A stretch of 64,000 nucleotides of DNA. Origin: Torreya grandis. Taxonomy: Eukaryota > Streptophyta > Pinopsida > Cupressales > Taxaceae. The stretch lies in contig JARHVA010000224.1 in assembly GCA_037957365.1 (NCBI GenBank), forward strand, positions 3,507,501-3,571,500, written 5' to 3'. The notes below the pieces were generated by a model that worked only from the letters and a program-made list of their open reading frames with translations, searched no databases and was not told the origin of the DNA. The stretch's first letter is position 1; each line of letters opens with the position of its first letter. Positions 48,456 to 59,738 of the stretch are shown one piece after another. Position numbers and translations under genes: made by a program.

Positions 48456-49037
48456 CAATACCATGCATAAGTGGATGAAGGTCAGGTTCAGAAGATCCAA
48501 GTAGGGTCTATAGACAGGCCAAAAATATAAATAGGTTCTAATTAGGTATGAAAGGGGATGAAATAAGAATTTGTTATTCTCCCTGACAGTGACTATCATT
48601 AGTTAGGGTGATTGATGATGGTTGTTTTGACTGTCGATGGTTAGGTGATTGATGATGATTGATATAACCGTTGATGGTTATAGTAACCAGCTATGATTAC
48701 TTGTAGGAGTGTGTTAAATTATCTAAAGTGGGATTGGTGGGAGGTGGTTGATGAGAATAAGAATGAGTGTGGACTCTTGGGGTGGGGGTTAATGTGCAGA
48801 TGGTCTGATTTGAATAGAAAAATTCAATACAGAAAGGAATTTTTAAAAATAAAATGAGAATACATGTATAATGCCAAATACGTGATAGTTTAAATATGAA
48901 GGAAATTAGGTAGAATAACAATACTCCAACCTTCAAAATTCATGTGGATAGAGTTTTGGGGTCTTAGATGCCTGCACAAATCAAACAAGAGAGCCTAGAT
49001 GTAAATTTTTGGATCTTTTTCTCTTCCAAGATCCCTC

Positions 49038-49045
49038 AATTTATA
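49038..49045 (-). promoter_or_regulatory. TATA box in outer 5' LTR
   Basis: CTATAAATTGAGG on the minus strand, at the homologous place to 22009-22016. This copy would drive transcription of the outer element. Confidence 0.6.
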
Positions 49046-49456
49046 GCCCAAAGTTGCTAAGTGAGGAGAGATAAATTTGACAAGTTGGGTTAGGATAGAG
49101 ATTCCCATTTGAATGGAAGGAAAGCTATAAAGTATGCATGAGAAATTTTCCATTTTTCTTGTGCATGCCTAGCTTATAGCTAGATGTTTTTTATGTTGTA
49201 GGTTTGGATACCTGACTGTCGATGGTCAGGCTAACCATTGACGGTTAGGTTGACCATCGATAGTCGACCCCTAAGTATTGAAATGGGTCTAAGTTGATGT
49301 TTCAAAATTATTAAAAAAAGGTGACTAGGTGTATTAATAAGTATAAAAGTTATTTTAAGGTGAGTTAACTAGATAAATAGCTAACTAAGGTCAAGAATAG
49401 GCCCAAGATGATGTGACATCAAAAACTGGTTGAGGGGATGTTTTTGAGTGTCTACA

Positions 49457-49461
49457 CATGA
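49457..49461. repeat. Target-site duplication CATGA, right copy
   Basis: Perfect match to 20999-21003. Confidence 0.9.
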
Positions 49462-50957
49462 ATCATCAGAGAATGAAAATTTTTTCGTGAACACTGAGGC
49501 ACTTGAAACTTCTAACAGTGACAACATCTCAAACCAATATAAACACTTGTAGTAGGGTGATATGTTTCACAAACTTGAAACACCTTTCTCCTTATTGAAG
49601 ATTAAAAAAAAGGTTGGAATGACTAGTGAAACTAAATTCACAAGGAGTATTTTTATCTCTAAAAACATCCCACAAAATTCATTCTCCACCATCAAATTAT
49701 GGAATGAAGAAACAAGAACAAAACTAGACCCTGTTTTGATGAATAAGACATAGTGACCTCCTATCACTCTTAACAATGGTTCATAAAGGAGAGGGGAAAA
49801 ATATACCAAATAATTAAATAAAATTGAATCTTACTAGAACCCCTAACATTCCATAAAATCGTAGACTCTAAATTTCTCTCTCTTGGCCATACCATGCATT
49901 TGCATTTTGCCTTTCTAAGCTTGTGAAGGAAATGATGGAGGAAAGAGAGATTTGTTTGCATTTGTGAGACTTGAAACTTGATATCAAGATTGAATATGAT
50001 GTTTGGAATCCCAAAATATTCTCTAAAACTAAATTCTCCTACAAATTTATCTCCTAAGACCACCCAAGTGCCCATACGTGCTTGTAAAGGAGTATTTTCC
50101 AAAATTTAGGTGTTAAAATGCAATTTCAGAGGATCTAACCATTCTCTAACCCTTATTTGACATCAGGTACACTATGAAACTTATTTAAATGTTTTTATTT
50201 AAGATTTATATGTATAATTCCTCTAAATTATCCCAACAAGTGACTAGAATGACTTTATGGTGCATATCAACATAATAAGAGGTTAATACATGATAATGTA
50301 ACTTTCAAGACATAAAGATAACCTAATTTCATGACTTATTACCATGTCATGACCTTGAATACACTTGAAAACACCATGAATCATAAATGACCCCTAGGAC
50401 TATGCAATTACATATGAGACCAAACCTCAAACAAAGCTAGACAGGGATGTATTAGACCATTTTTATGACATTATAATATAATTAAAAGATCATAGAAACT
50501 ATATGAAAGATTCAATAACCCTATTAATAAGTTTCAACTTATAAGGGTTGACAATTTTGACTTGGAATTCAAAATTGGTTGACAAATTTGTAATTCACAG
50601 GGGTATCATCTTACAATTATGATAGATCAGTGACCTTATCCTCCCATTGGGAAATGGAGTCACCCCATGCTAAAAATTGAAATTGACATGCCTCTATAAA
50701 ATTTAAACTCAATCCAAACCACAAAAAAAGAATCAAACACACTATTCCAAAGGTATTTATGGAAAACACACAACAATAAACTCACATAAAAATAATGTGT
50801 TAAGCACTTATGGAAAACAAACACACTTAACCTATGTACAAATTATTAAACTAACCTTAGTAGTAAGGTTTCAAGTGTATTCCATTGAATGGGATACTTA
50901 TCACTTATTCATTGAGTCTTGATATCTAAAAGCCATTATGTTCCTTACATCCAATGA
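49462..50957 (-). other. Element X 3' untranslated region
   Basis: Lies between the X integrase end and the outer insertion site. A 110-codon minus-strand frame (49770-50102) reads MENTPLQARMGTWVVLGDKF onward; I do not recognise it. It contains LWNVRG, a phrase also seen at the start of LINE endonucleases, but nothing after it supports that. Confidence 0.3.
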
Positions 50958-51830
50958 TTGAATAGGGCCCACTCTATAATGTATCAAATTTTGTGTGTTT
51001 ACCAGGCTTTGCCCTATCTTCATCCCACTTTAAAAAAAGATCACCTTCTTGAAACTTTGTTTCACTATCTCTCCCATCAAAAACATTCTTCATTTGGGCT
51101 CGATGATATTCTAAAGTATGTGTGGCTTCATTCCTCTTCTCTTCTAGTTTCATCAATTTTTCCATCCTTACCTTCATAGGATTATTTTCTATTAGTTGTA
51201 GTTGATGTGCTAATGCTAAAGTAGGAAAATTAAGAGAAATAGGAATTTTGTCTTATCTACCATACACAATCATGTATGGTGAGTTACTTAAAAATCTCTT
51301 AGGAGTGACTCTATAAGCCCATAATTTTATATTTAAATTTGTATGCTAAGACCTTTGATTGTCATCAACCGTCCTCCTAATGATCTTGATTGAAATCTTA
51401 TTTATAGTTTCTATAAGCTCATTCCTTTGGGGGTAGTAATTAGAGGAGGTAATTAGATATATTTCATGTTCATTTTACCATTCACTTATCTTTATACTCA
51501 TGAATTCTAATGCATTATCAGATATGGTGGTTGATGGTGTTCCAGACCTAGTCATTATGCCTTCATAAAAATCAAGGACTGGTTTTTCATTAGTTTCCTT
51601 AAGGGATACAGCCTCTACCCACCTTGCATAACAATCCATGGCTATTAGTATCCATTTTTGACCTACACTTGAGGGAGGATTAATCATGCTTATAAAATCA
51701 AACCCCCATTTCATGAATGGTTGGTTAACTTGGATGGGATCGAGGGGTAAGGATGTCAACCTTTGCTTTCTATTAAAGAAAACACACTTTTCACACCTCA
51801 TTACCCATTCATAGGAGTTATTAAATATGC
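50958..51830 (-). pseudogene. Element X integrase
   Basis: The minus-strand frame at 51475-51801 reads MRCEKCVFFNRKQRLTSLPL, then FMKWGFDFISMINPPSS, WILIAMDCYARWVEAVSL and GTPSTTISDNALEF. These are the end of the zinc domain (C-KC) and the first two catalytic Asp motifs of the DDE core (the D in GFDF and in SDNALEF). Stops follow. The C-terminal part at 50958-51177 reads MEKLMKLEEKRNEATHTLEY, KFQEGDLFLKWDEDRAKPGK and HTKFDTL, the usual 'F--GDLVLKWD---GKH-KF--LW' end of this gypsy group. The third catalytic Glu region is in a broken stretch, so the enzyme is inactive. Confidence 0.82.
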
Positions 51831-52074
51831 TAGGCTAATAGTATCCTATTCTCATGATCTTTTTAACTATTGTTTGAGCAAAAAAATGACCACCTATAGG
51901 CCCATCATGAAATTATTCCAAAATTTTGCCTATTTGATCAATTTCCACACATCTAAGTAATATACCATTAACATATGTTATGAAAAGGACCCCATCTATA
52001 AGGACATAGGGTATATATTCAAGTCTAAAGTATATCCTCTTTAACCTATCTAAGGTTTTTGGACACTCACCTAT

Positions 52075-52630
52075 TTAAAAGAACCTTATCATGTCTTGTA
52101 TCCACCTTTTAGCATGTGTAGGTCCTATTTCTTGGGACTCATCTTGTAGTACCAAAGATTTTTCTTTATTCCCTTGGATATCCCATGCTATATGTTCACA
52201 TAGGCATCTCCCTCTTACTAGTTTGGTGATCTTAATCTTTAAATCATATTCCATTACTTTATTAATCCAACCTACCCTCTTCTCATTCAATTCCTGATTG
52301 ATAAGGAAGTATTTGACATTTGGATGAGATACCATGATGTTTATCTTGTTGTTTGAGACCATATGTCTAAAATTTTTCAAGCTTATTATGACTACTAAGA
52401 CTTTATTTTCTATAAAAGTTTACTCTTTTCATAGTCTCCAATCCCTTGACTAAAGAAGGTAATGGCTTATTCATATCTTTCATTATTTTTTTGCATTAAC
52501 GTGGTATATATGGTGTCAATATTAGAGAAAACATAAAAAAAGAAGTCTTTGGAGAAACTAGGGTTCATCAAGGTAGGTGCTTGTGCTATAGCTTGCGTTA
52601 TAGCTTCAAAGTTACTTCTCCCTTCTTTAG
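52075..52630 (-). pseudogene. Element X gypsy RNase H
   Basis: Minus-strand frame at 52075-52380: FRHMVSNNKINIMVSHPNVK, YFLINQELNEKRVGWINKVM, EYDLKIKITKLVRGRCLCEH. This matches the C-terminal half of gypsy RNase H ('F--Y----I-V---H--LK-LL----GR---W---L-EFDL-I-----VKG---A--LA'). The start of the domain, 52380-52630, is degraded. Confidence 0.7.
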
Positions 52631-52631
52631 T

Positions 52632-53390
52632 CTAGCTGAATGTTTGATGTTTATTTAGCATGGTTGTCAAAGGTTTTATAAGGTTTTTAAAATGAGGTAT
52701 AAACCTTATTATGAAGTTTATTTTGATAAGAAAAATTTGCATTCCCTTATTATGCAACAGTAGAGATAAGGCCAAGATAGCTTTCACTCTTTCATGATCT
52801 ATGGTCAACCTTTCCTTTGAGACAATGTGTCCAAGTAGATTTCCCTCATGGAAAATAAAAACACATTTTTTAGGATTCAAATATATCCCAAACTGCTTGC
52901 ACCTTTCTAAAATTAGTCTTAATTGAGCCAAGTGATCACTAGCATCTTTTGAAAAACTAGTGATATCATCAAGGTACACTAACACCATATTATTAATCAA
53001 ACCTTAGAAGGCCATGTACATTTATTTTTGAAAGGTAGACCCTACATTATAGATTTTAAAAGGCATCTTTATGTAGGCATAAATTCCCCATTTAGTTGTA
53101 GGGGTAGTTTTATATTGATCTTCTTTTTTAACCAAGACTTGGATATAACCTGAATACCCATCCAAGAGTGAAAATCATTTAAACCCTAAAACCATTTGAA
53201 GTATTTGTTCCATTAAAGGTAGAGGGTGATGATCCTTTAAATACACCCTATTTAAATCCCTAAAATCAACATATATTATCATTTCTCCACTCTTCTTCTT
53301 AACATGCACTAGATTAATAACCCATGAGAAGTGTTTAATAGGGAAGATAATGTTTGATTCAATCAAATTGATTAGTTCATTCTTCATCAA
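52632..53390 (-). pseudogene. Element X reverse transcriptase
   Basis: Two frames. The first (53175-53390) has LINLIESNIIFPIKHFSWVI, NLVHVKKKSGEMIIYVDFRD and LNRVYLKDHHPLPLMEQILQ, the conserved N-terminal RT motifs. After a broken stretch, the second (52632-53000) has VLVYLDDITSFSKDASDHLA, LILERCKQFGIYLNPKKCVF and GNLLGHIVSKERLTIDHERV, including an intact catalytic YLDD box (52965-52976). The SKEG...ID motif and the following thumb are typical Ty3/gypsy. The middle region carrying PFGL-NAGATFQR is present only as fragments. Confidence 0.88.
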
Positions 53391-53869
53391 AACCTCAACC
53401 TTAGGATTTATGGGTCTTTGATTTTATCTTACCAGTTTTGAATTTGGATCTAACTTAATGGTGTGCTGAGATAGAATAGGGTCAAAACCCTTGAGGTCAC
53501 CATATTCTCATGCAAAGACTTGAAAATTCCCTAAATAATTTAACAAAGATAACCTTCTCAAAATTAGTACACACCTTTAATAACTTGAGGAGTTTGTCCT
53601 TGAAAATTTCAACTCTTTCAAAATATTCCTCACTTTTAGACATGCCTACTTTTTATTTTCTCACTTGATCTTCTTCATTTAATATACTTTCAATGATCAC
53701 CAATCCTTTGGGGAGTTTGTTGGCATGAAGCTGCACTATTTTATCACCATATTATTTTTGGATCTTGGCTTGATTCTTTGAGGAAAACTCAACTTCCTCA
53801 CATATAAAAGATGCAATTTGACTGTCACTATCAAAGACTTGCCAACTTGCATTTTTATTTAGAATGGAT

Positions 53870-54300
53870 GGTCATACTAATTCCTTAACATGTGGTTGAT
53901 ATTTTCCATTTTTCACATCATTTGGAATATCAAAAGGAGCTCCTACTATTGCTAATCTATTAGCATATTGATTACTATCTCTTAGGACTAATTTCAGGTT
54001 TAAATATTCAAAGTCTTTAATGAGGTCCCAAATACTATGTTTGTATACCTTCAATAATGGATTTTTAGTAGCATTCTGCCCTCTAACTTGTTGTACCAGT
54101 AATTCACGATCTTCATATGCTTGAAATTGATTTATACCTTTCTTCCTTGCCCATTAGAGGCCATGAACAAGTAACTCATACTTTTTTGTATTAGAGGGAC
54201 ATCCAAATTGGAACCTAATTATAGAATAGTACTTATCTTTATAAGGATAAACAAGGATTATACCTTCCCTAGTCTATTTTCACTCCTTGAACAATCAAAA
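53870..54300 (-). pseudogene. Element X extra RNase H located before the RT
   Basis: Minus-strand frames read FDCSRSENRLGK, ILVYPYKDKYYSIIRFQFGC, NTKKYELLVHGL, FQAYEDRELLVQQVRGQNAT and, at 53872-54054, VYKHSIWDLIKDFEYLNLKL, VLRDSNQYANRLAIVGA. These correspond to the archaeal/plant-type RNase H motifs D-GS---G-G---, AEYEAL--GL, GDSEL---Q and AD-LA. It lies between the protease and the RT, whereas the comparable domain of the outer element lies after the RT. The first Asp and the Glu appear to be kept, while GDS has become EDR. Stops break it. Confidence 0.72.
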
Positions 54301-54383
54301 AATAATTGTCACATTCCCTCTTCATCTTCATCAAACTTTGAAAGGAATGGTATGTTTTCTCCTTCCTCATGCATATAATAGAC

Positions 54384-54935
54384 TCATAGATAAGTTTCCT
54401 CAATAAGCTTGAAAGGGTCAAATTGATGATTCTCTTTACCCCATTCATCTAGAAAAAGATTGGGTATGCCATCTAGAGATGCATCTATTTCTTGGTCATT
54501 GACTTGATCTTCATCATCAATAATAGTGAAATTCATGTTAGATGAGTTTACCACATAAGGATCCACATGGAAATTTACTAAAGGTTTATACTTAATTAAA
54601 AATTTAGCACCATACCTAGTCCTAAATGCCATATAAGACTAATCTGAACTCAATTACCCTCCAATCTTAGCAGTAAAGTTCTTTGACAAGTAAAGAGCAA
54701 AGTGAGGTGGCATATCAATAACCACCACATCTTGAGAGATATAAAATTTGACAAGTATGAAGACTTAGCTATAAACATTTTATAATTTCAACTATTTTTT
54801 TAGTTGATCCTATAGTTATAATACCCATTTTGAGTTTGGTTCATACTTTAATTTTAGCTATAGCTACTTGCTTTGGCATGACTGAACTACTTGCTCCAAT
54901 ATCAATTAGACAATTATGAACTAATGAGTCTCCAA
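54384..54935 (-). pseudogene. Element X aspartic protease and following linker
   Basis: The minus strand reads HNCLIDIGASSSVMPKQVAI (54874-54903 for DIGASSSVMP), the retropepsin active site with DIGAS for DTGAS. Then come DVVVIDMPPHFALYLSKNFT, AKIGG and LSSD, and a frame MAFRTRYGAKFLIKYKPLVN (54384-54632), matching the segment after protease in gypsy polyproteins with an early RNase H. The linker is acidic (IDDEDQVNDQEIDASLDGIP). Confidence 0.75.
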
Positions 54936-55052
54936 TGATAATATATGGGTATAATGGAGGAGGTTTATCTATCCTTTTAGTTTTGTTTGGCTTTACATCT
55001 TTATTATTCAATTAATTTGCCAAAATTACCCCTCTTTCACTAGGTTGCCTAG

Positions 55053-56040
55053 GTGTTGTATGGAGCTTGGAGAGCCCATCTTGGATCAGTCTCTTTGTTC
55101 AAGGATGGAAAATGTATCCCAAATTTGGATTATTACATGATACTTATTCATTTTATCAATAATTTTCATAGGATATTTTTCAACCTTATCATGTCCTATA
55201 GTAACCATGGTACTACCACTAACTTGTGTCACTTGATGCATAGGAGAAATCATAGAAGGAGATTTAACATTATGAAACATCTAATTTACCGAGGAAATAT
55301 GGGTTTTAATTGACACACCTTATCCTTTAGATTATTGAGGGTTCATTATTATAAAAACACTTGTCCCTTATGCCTCTTCAACCACTCTCTTCTTTGATCT
55401 TGTGTTTGTAGCTATAGGATTTGATCATATATTCAATTTACCTTAGTAGTTGACTGCACATGAGTCCTCTTGATAGTATTTCATCAAAGTATCACTTGAT
55501 TGAGCATCTCATCCATTATTTTATCCTCCATTAAGCATCTCTTCTTGAGTCATGGTAGGCATTGTTCCCCATTATGCCATATAGGCTTGATTGAATGCTT
55601 CATTTGCATAAGTGAAAGAGTCATGAGGCTGGTCTTATGAAGGCTAATATATATTATCTTTTACAATATTATTTTGGATAAGTAAAAGTGATTGTGAGGT
55701 ATATTGATCATTTTGATTTTGGTCATTGTAATGTTTCACTTGAGTTAGCTGCCCTTGTCCTTGATACTATCCTTGAAAAGTCCATCTAGGAGTTTGATAA
55801 GATTGATAGGGTTTAAAAGGACCTTGATTTTACCTTCATTTATATTTTTTTTTCCTATTAAGGATTTGATTATCCTCTTGATTTTCTAAGAGCCTTGATA
55901 AGATCTTCCTCTTTTGACTTGCTTGGTTGATTAGAGGTTGCTTACTTATGCTTGGGTAAGGGGATGGGAGCAATGGTGGGTATAAGAGTTTACACATAAT
56001 GAAATAGAGGAATGAGTGGTCTAGGATATATCTTCTTATC
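55053..56040 (-). pseudogene. Element X gag C-terminal linker
   Basis: Gln/Asn/Ser-rich minus-strand sequence with many stops, joining gag core to protease. Recognisable pieces are NPIATNTRSK near 55410 and KYPMKIIDKMNKYHVIIQIW at 55086-55280, the 'Y-----L-K----ISIWDLL' helix that precedes protease in this group. No intact zinc knuckle was seen. Confidence 0.5.
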
Positions 56041-56640
56041 CTATCTTAGGTAACTCTTAGCCCTTATAGTAGTTTCATAAACATTAGGCAAAGTATCTCC
56101 TCCCATGGATTGAATCATCATGGATATGTCACTATTGAAAGCTTTGAGGTAATAAAGAAAAGCATGCTGTGAAATAAACCTTACCAAGATTAGGATTATA
56201 TCCCAAGTATTTTTTAATATTATGTTGAAGTCTTGTATGGCCTCTTGAGGTGCTCTTTGTATGGTAGTCAGCTGCTTGGTCAAGGACATGTGATTAGATT
56301 TATCTTCAAATATCTTTCTCAAAGAGTCACCTAATTCATCCCATGTAGTGATAGATTTGGGAGCCAAGTTACCATACCAATCAAGGGACTCTCCCTTGAA
56401 ATAAACATCCAAAAAATTGATGTAAACATTCTCTTCGATGATGTTATGTATGTTACAAAAGTTGGTAATATTTCTTATATGTTTAATAGGAGTAGTGGTG
56501 AATTCTACTGTGTATGAAGGCACACTTTTGAGGGATAACAAAGGAATTCCATCATATTGAGCAAGTGATAAATGAATATGGCCATTAAAGGCAACAAATG
56601 GTAGGTTCTTTGGGGCTACCACCTTACAAATTGGACCCAA
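56041..56640 (-). CDS. Element X gag capsid region
   Basis: An uninterrupted 199-codon frame. Residues 95-150 contain YINFLDVYFKGESLDWYGNL, APKSITTWDELGDSLRKIFE and MSLTKQLTTIQRAPQEAIQD, the retrotransposon gag core: a 'GxALxWY-L----I-SW-EL---F---F' helix pair, then a Q---E-I-DF segment. In autonomous elements the protein forms the virus-like particle. The frame ends at YLR with no zinc knuckle, and downstream sequence is broken, so this is only the surviving capsid part. The upstream start may not be the original one. Confidence 0.8.
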   Translation of the reverse strand: MGPICKVVAPKNLPFVAFNGHIHLSLAQYDGIPLLSLKSVPSYTVEFTTTPIKHIRNITNFCNIHNIIEENVYINFLDVYFKGESLDWYGNLAPKSITTWDELGDSLRKIFEDKSNHMSLTKQLTTIQRAPQEAIQDFNIILKNTWDIILILVRFISQHAFLYYLKAFNSDISMMIQSMGGDTLPNVYETTIRAKSYLR

Positions 56641-56865
56641 AAAAGTCTCCTAATAGGTATGTGATCAAAAAATGATTTATCAGATTACGGATGGGTGTTA
56701 TAAAACCTATTTGTTCTAACTAAATATTAAGGAATCTCTAAAAATTCAAATTGAATGTCTTCATTATATTATCTTTTCCTTACCTTAGGCATGAAAATGA
56801 AACACTGGTCTAAAACCAAGATCCAATGATTATTGGAGTCACTAGATACTACATGAAGGAAGCTT
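56641..56865. other. Element X 5' leader
   Basis: Short non-coding stretch between gag and the LTR-like repeat. I could not identify a primer-binding site in it with confidence. Confidence 0.3.
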
Positions 56866-57531
56866 TACAATTTCAAAATTTTCAAGATCAACATCCACCT
56901 TTGACAAATTCTTATACCAACAATAAAACACCTCATATGTTATGGGTGACATTTCTTAAAGGTAAGTCTCTAGATTTAAGGGTTATCTCCCTTACACAAT
57001 ACCTACAACTAATCACTAACCTACTTGGCTTGAAGTAAAATGGATATAATGAGATCAAAACTAATATAATGGAGGTGATGAACCATGATAAACTCCATAA
57101 CTTACTTAAACTTTCATTATGAAAGAACAACTAAAAATTTATTTTAAACTCAAGGTTTTCCTAACATAATACTTCAATATGAAGGTAGAATGAAAATTAA
57201 TTCTGAAGGTAGATGATTAATAGGTTTGATAATGACTCTAGTAACCCTATTATGCACTTGAAATCATAAAAATCTATCATTTACACTTCAGAATACCTAC
57301 TATAAATTAGATTACTCACACTAAGCATGAAAGAGATAGATAAGTGCAAGGAAAGACAACTATCACTTATTAATAATCAATGTACTACTTCACACACTTA
57401 TGCAATAATTTGAAAAAATAAAAATATCTTGAATATTTATTTAAGAGGAAAAATTAGTATTTAATTTTTTAGGTATTTTCCATAACAACTTGTGTATTCC
57501 ATACAATGTCAAAAGAGGTAGCTTATATAGA

Positions 57532-57539
57532 GAAATAGA
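57532..57539 (-). promoter_or_regulatory. TATA-like box in element X 5' LTR
   Basis: TATATAAG on the minus strand at the homologous position to 13394-13401, oriented towards X gag. Confidence 0.4.
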
Positions 57540-59542
57540 GAAGAGAGAGAGAGCGAGAATATAGGAGGAGATTTCCAAGTGTCTAGTATGAGTTAAAAAC
57601 AATAAATAACTTATATAACAGTCTAAATAGACATATAAAGACATATGTATCTCCTTTGAAGATGCTTCATCATCCAAGTGCGTAGAAATTAGACTCTTTC
57701 TTGACACCTTATTCATCTTCCTCAAAATTTCCCTTCTTTGAATAATGAGAAGTGACAAATGGATTTTTTAATTATAAACTCACCATGAATGCCTTAATAC
57801 CTTATATTTAACACTTATCATGCATTTTTAAACTCTTTTAATCTGACATTTTAGGGACAATCATCATATAATTCATTGGGTGTCAAGAAACTCCTTCATC
57901 TACCACACCTAGCCTTGTCCAAGTGGCTCAAAAATTTATTTCATCTTCATCAAGGTACTCTCTCTCCATTAAAGGCATTAAAATATCTCATTGGACTTGA
58001 ATCAACTCATTTGGGTTCCTGTAATAACTCCCAAGATTCCATCTTGTACCTTTTACTCTCATTAGGCCTCTTTTCCTTGTACCCCTAAAATAATTTAAAC
58101 CTCCTTTTGTAAGATAGTGTAAAAATTATAATAGGAAAATGAATACATATTTTAGGAACAAATATGTCTTTACAATTCCATACCTATTTTAAGGTCTTGA
58201 GAGTGAGTGGAGTATCTTTGTTCTGCTATTCTCCTCCTAATTATGTCTCAATTAGGTCTCCATCCTTAAAAGACTAATTTTTTAATCCAAATATCTCCCA
58301 CACATGTGAAACCACCAAAAAGTGTGTGATTAAATTTTAAAATCCTATCACCAACCTCCATTCTAAATTTGAGGTCCTAAAACCCTGTGGAAGTGTGATA
58401 CCATGAAATGGTCTCAAAAACTAGTCTCTTTCTAACCCTGTTCAAGACTGCCTTGAAAAAATAGACTTGTTTGGGAACTTTCAAGATTGGATGTACAATT
58501 TTTTGGGATTTAAAAGGTATAATAAATAACACTCCCCAATATTTTTCAATTATTCCACTATCCAAAACCTTGAAAAACACCTAAAAACCTTGTAAAATAG
58601 AGCATTAAATATAGTCCATACAATTGTAAGTACAAACAAAATTCATGGTGAGGAAATTTAGGGATATAGAATAATATTTGTGTGGTTATAAGATCAAAAT
58701 AGGTCATCACATGTAATTTGGAATTCAATCTCTTACATCGAGTATTTATAGGGTTTTATGCAGGTTTAAACTAGTTTTAGTTCTTAATGATTATTCATAA
58801 ACCCTAGGCCCTTAATCCTTGAACCAATTCCAAAAAATTTAAGTTCACTATCCCCCCAAAATTACCTAGGATAATATTCTCCCATGCATCTTTCCCATAT
58901 AGATACCATTGTAATAAGTTGGCCTTTAGGTTATAAATAGTCCATTGGAGAGGGGTTTGAGTTCTTAAGCATTATTCATGAAGGTGAGGAATTAAATTCA
59001 ACAAATTATGCTATGAATTTGTAGTATGGGGACTTTTTTACCATATTTTAAAACCATTTTTTATCATACATCAGGGTAATGCCTCAACAAGCAAGAGAAA
59101 GTGGGTCTTGAATTATAACCTTGCATGAAAGGAACTCAAGGTGGTCTCAAAGGCCTAAAAGGCACTTTCCCTATCATCCCATACCTGTGAGTGATCTTAT
59201 ATGGTCTATTATATATTCATGAACTTAAAAAAGTCTTTATACTTACACTTTACCCCAAACAAGCTACCCTTTACACAATTATTCATATAGGTATGTATGT
59301 GTAGTGTTAGGCTTTCAAGGCCTAAATAGGGTTTACAACATTTTACCCCTTTCTCACTGACTATGATGATCGAATTAAGCTAAATTTTCATTAGAGGTAA
59401 TCCTCATATTGACATAGTTTATTCAATAGGTCCTTTGTCTTTCAAAACTGACAACCTTCTTGTAATTAACTAGGCAGACCTATAGGTAATCAATTGGCTT
59501 TATGTGTAGGGTTTATATGGACTTTATCTTGACCAGTCTCTT

Positions 59543-59738
59543 TGGTCATTCTTCCATGTTTCATTTCATATTCAAATGAATTAATTCACTTCTATATGAC
59601 CTCACCCAAACTCTTCTCTCACTGACTGTAGGGGACATCTTGGTCATTCTTCCATGTTTCATTTCATATTCAAATGAATTAATTCACTTCTCTATGACCT
59701 CACCCAAACTCTTCTCTCACTGACTATAGGGGACATTC
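59543..59738. repeat. 98-bp tandem duplication in element X 5' LTR
   Basis: TGGTCATTCTTCCATGTTTC begins at 59543 and again at 59641. The two units differ at only a few positions. The left LTR copy has a single unit near 19714, so this is a late local duplication. Confidence 0.92.

Larger units (their letters stand above)
21004..49456 (-). mobile_element. Outer element: Tat/Ogre-like Ty3/gypsy retrotransposon
   Basis: Minus-strand element with LTRs at 47955-49456 (5') and 21004-22442 (3'), perfect CATGA duplications, a primer-binding site next to the 5' LTR and a polypurine tract next to the 3' LTR. In transcription order it carries gag (47139 down to about 43867 and on past 33237), protease, RT, gypsy RNase H, a second plant-type RNase H, integrase, then an antisense plant-mobile-domain gene. 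The dual RNase H order and extra ORF are features of the Tat lineage, which includes Ogre. The element spans 28.45 kb, or about 17.8 kb without the nested inner element. Every coding module has stops, so it is not autonomous now. Confidence 0.9.
47955..49456 (-). repeat. Outer element 5' LTR
   Basis: 1502 bp, TGTTTCCTAC ... GTGTCTACA on the plus strand, followed by CATGA. Similar along its length to 21004-22442 but with an extra 124-bp tandem duplication. TATA box at 49038-49045 on the minus strand. Palindrome clusters lie at about 48594-48685 and 49211-49262. Confidence 0.93.

Noticed and set aside
49770..50102. LWNVRG phrase as a LINE endonuclease start
   Set aside because: No endonuclease motifs follow, and the surrounding sequence fits the X 3' untranslated region.
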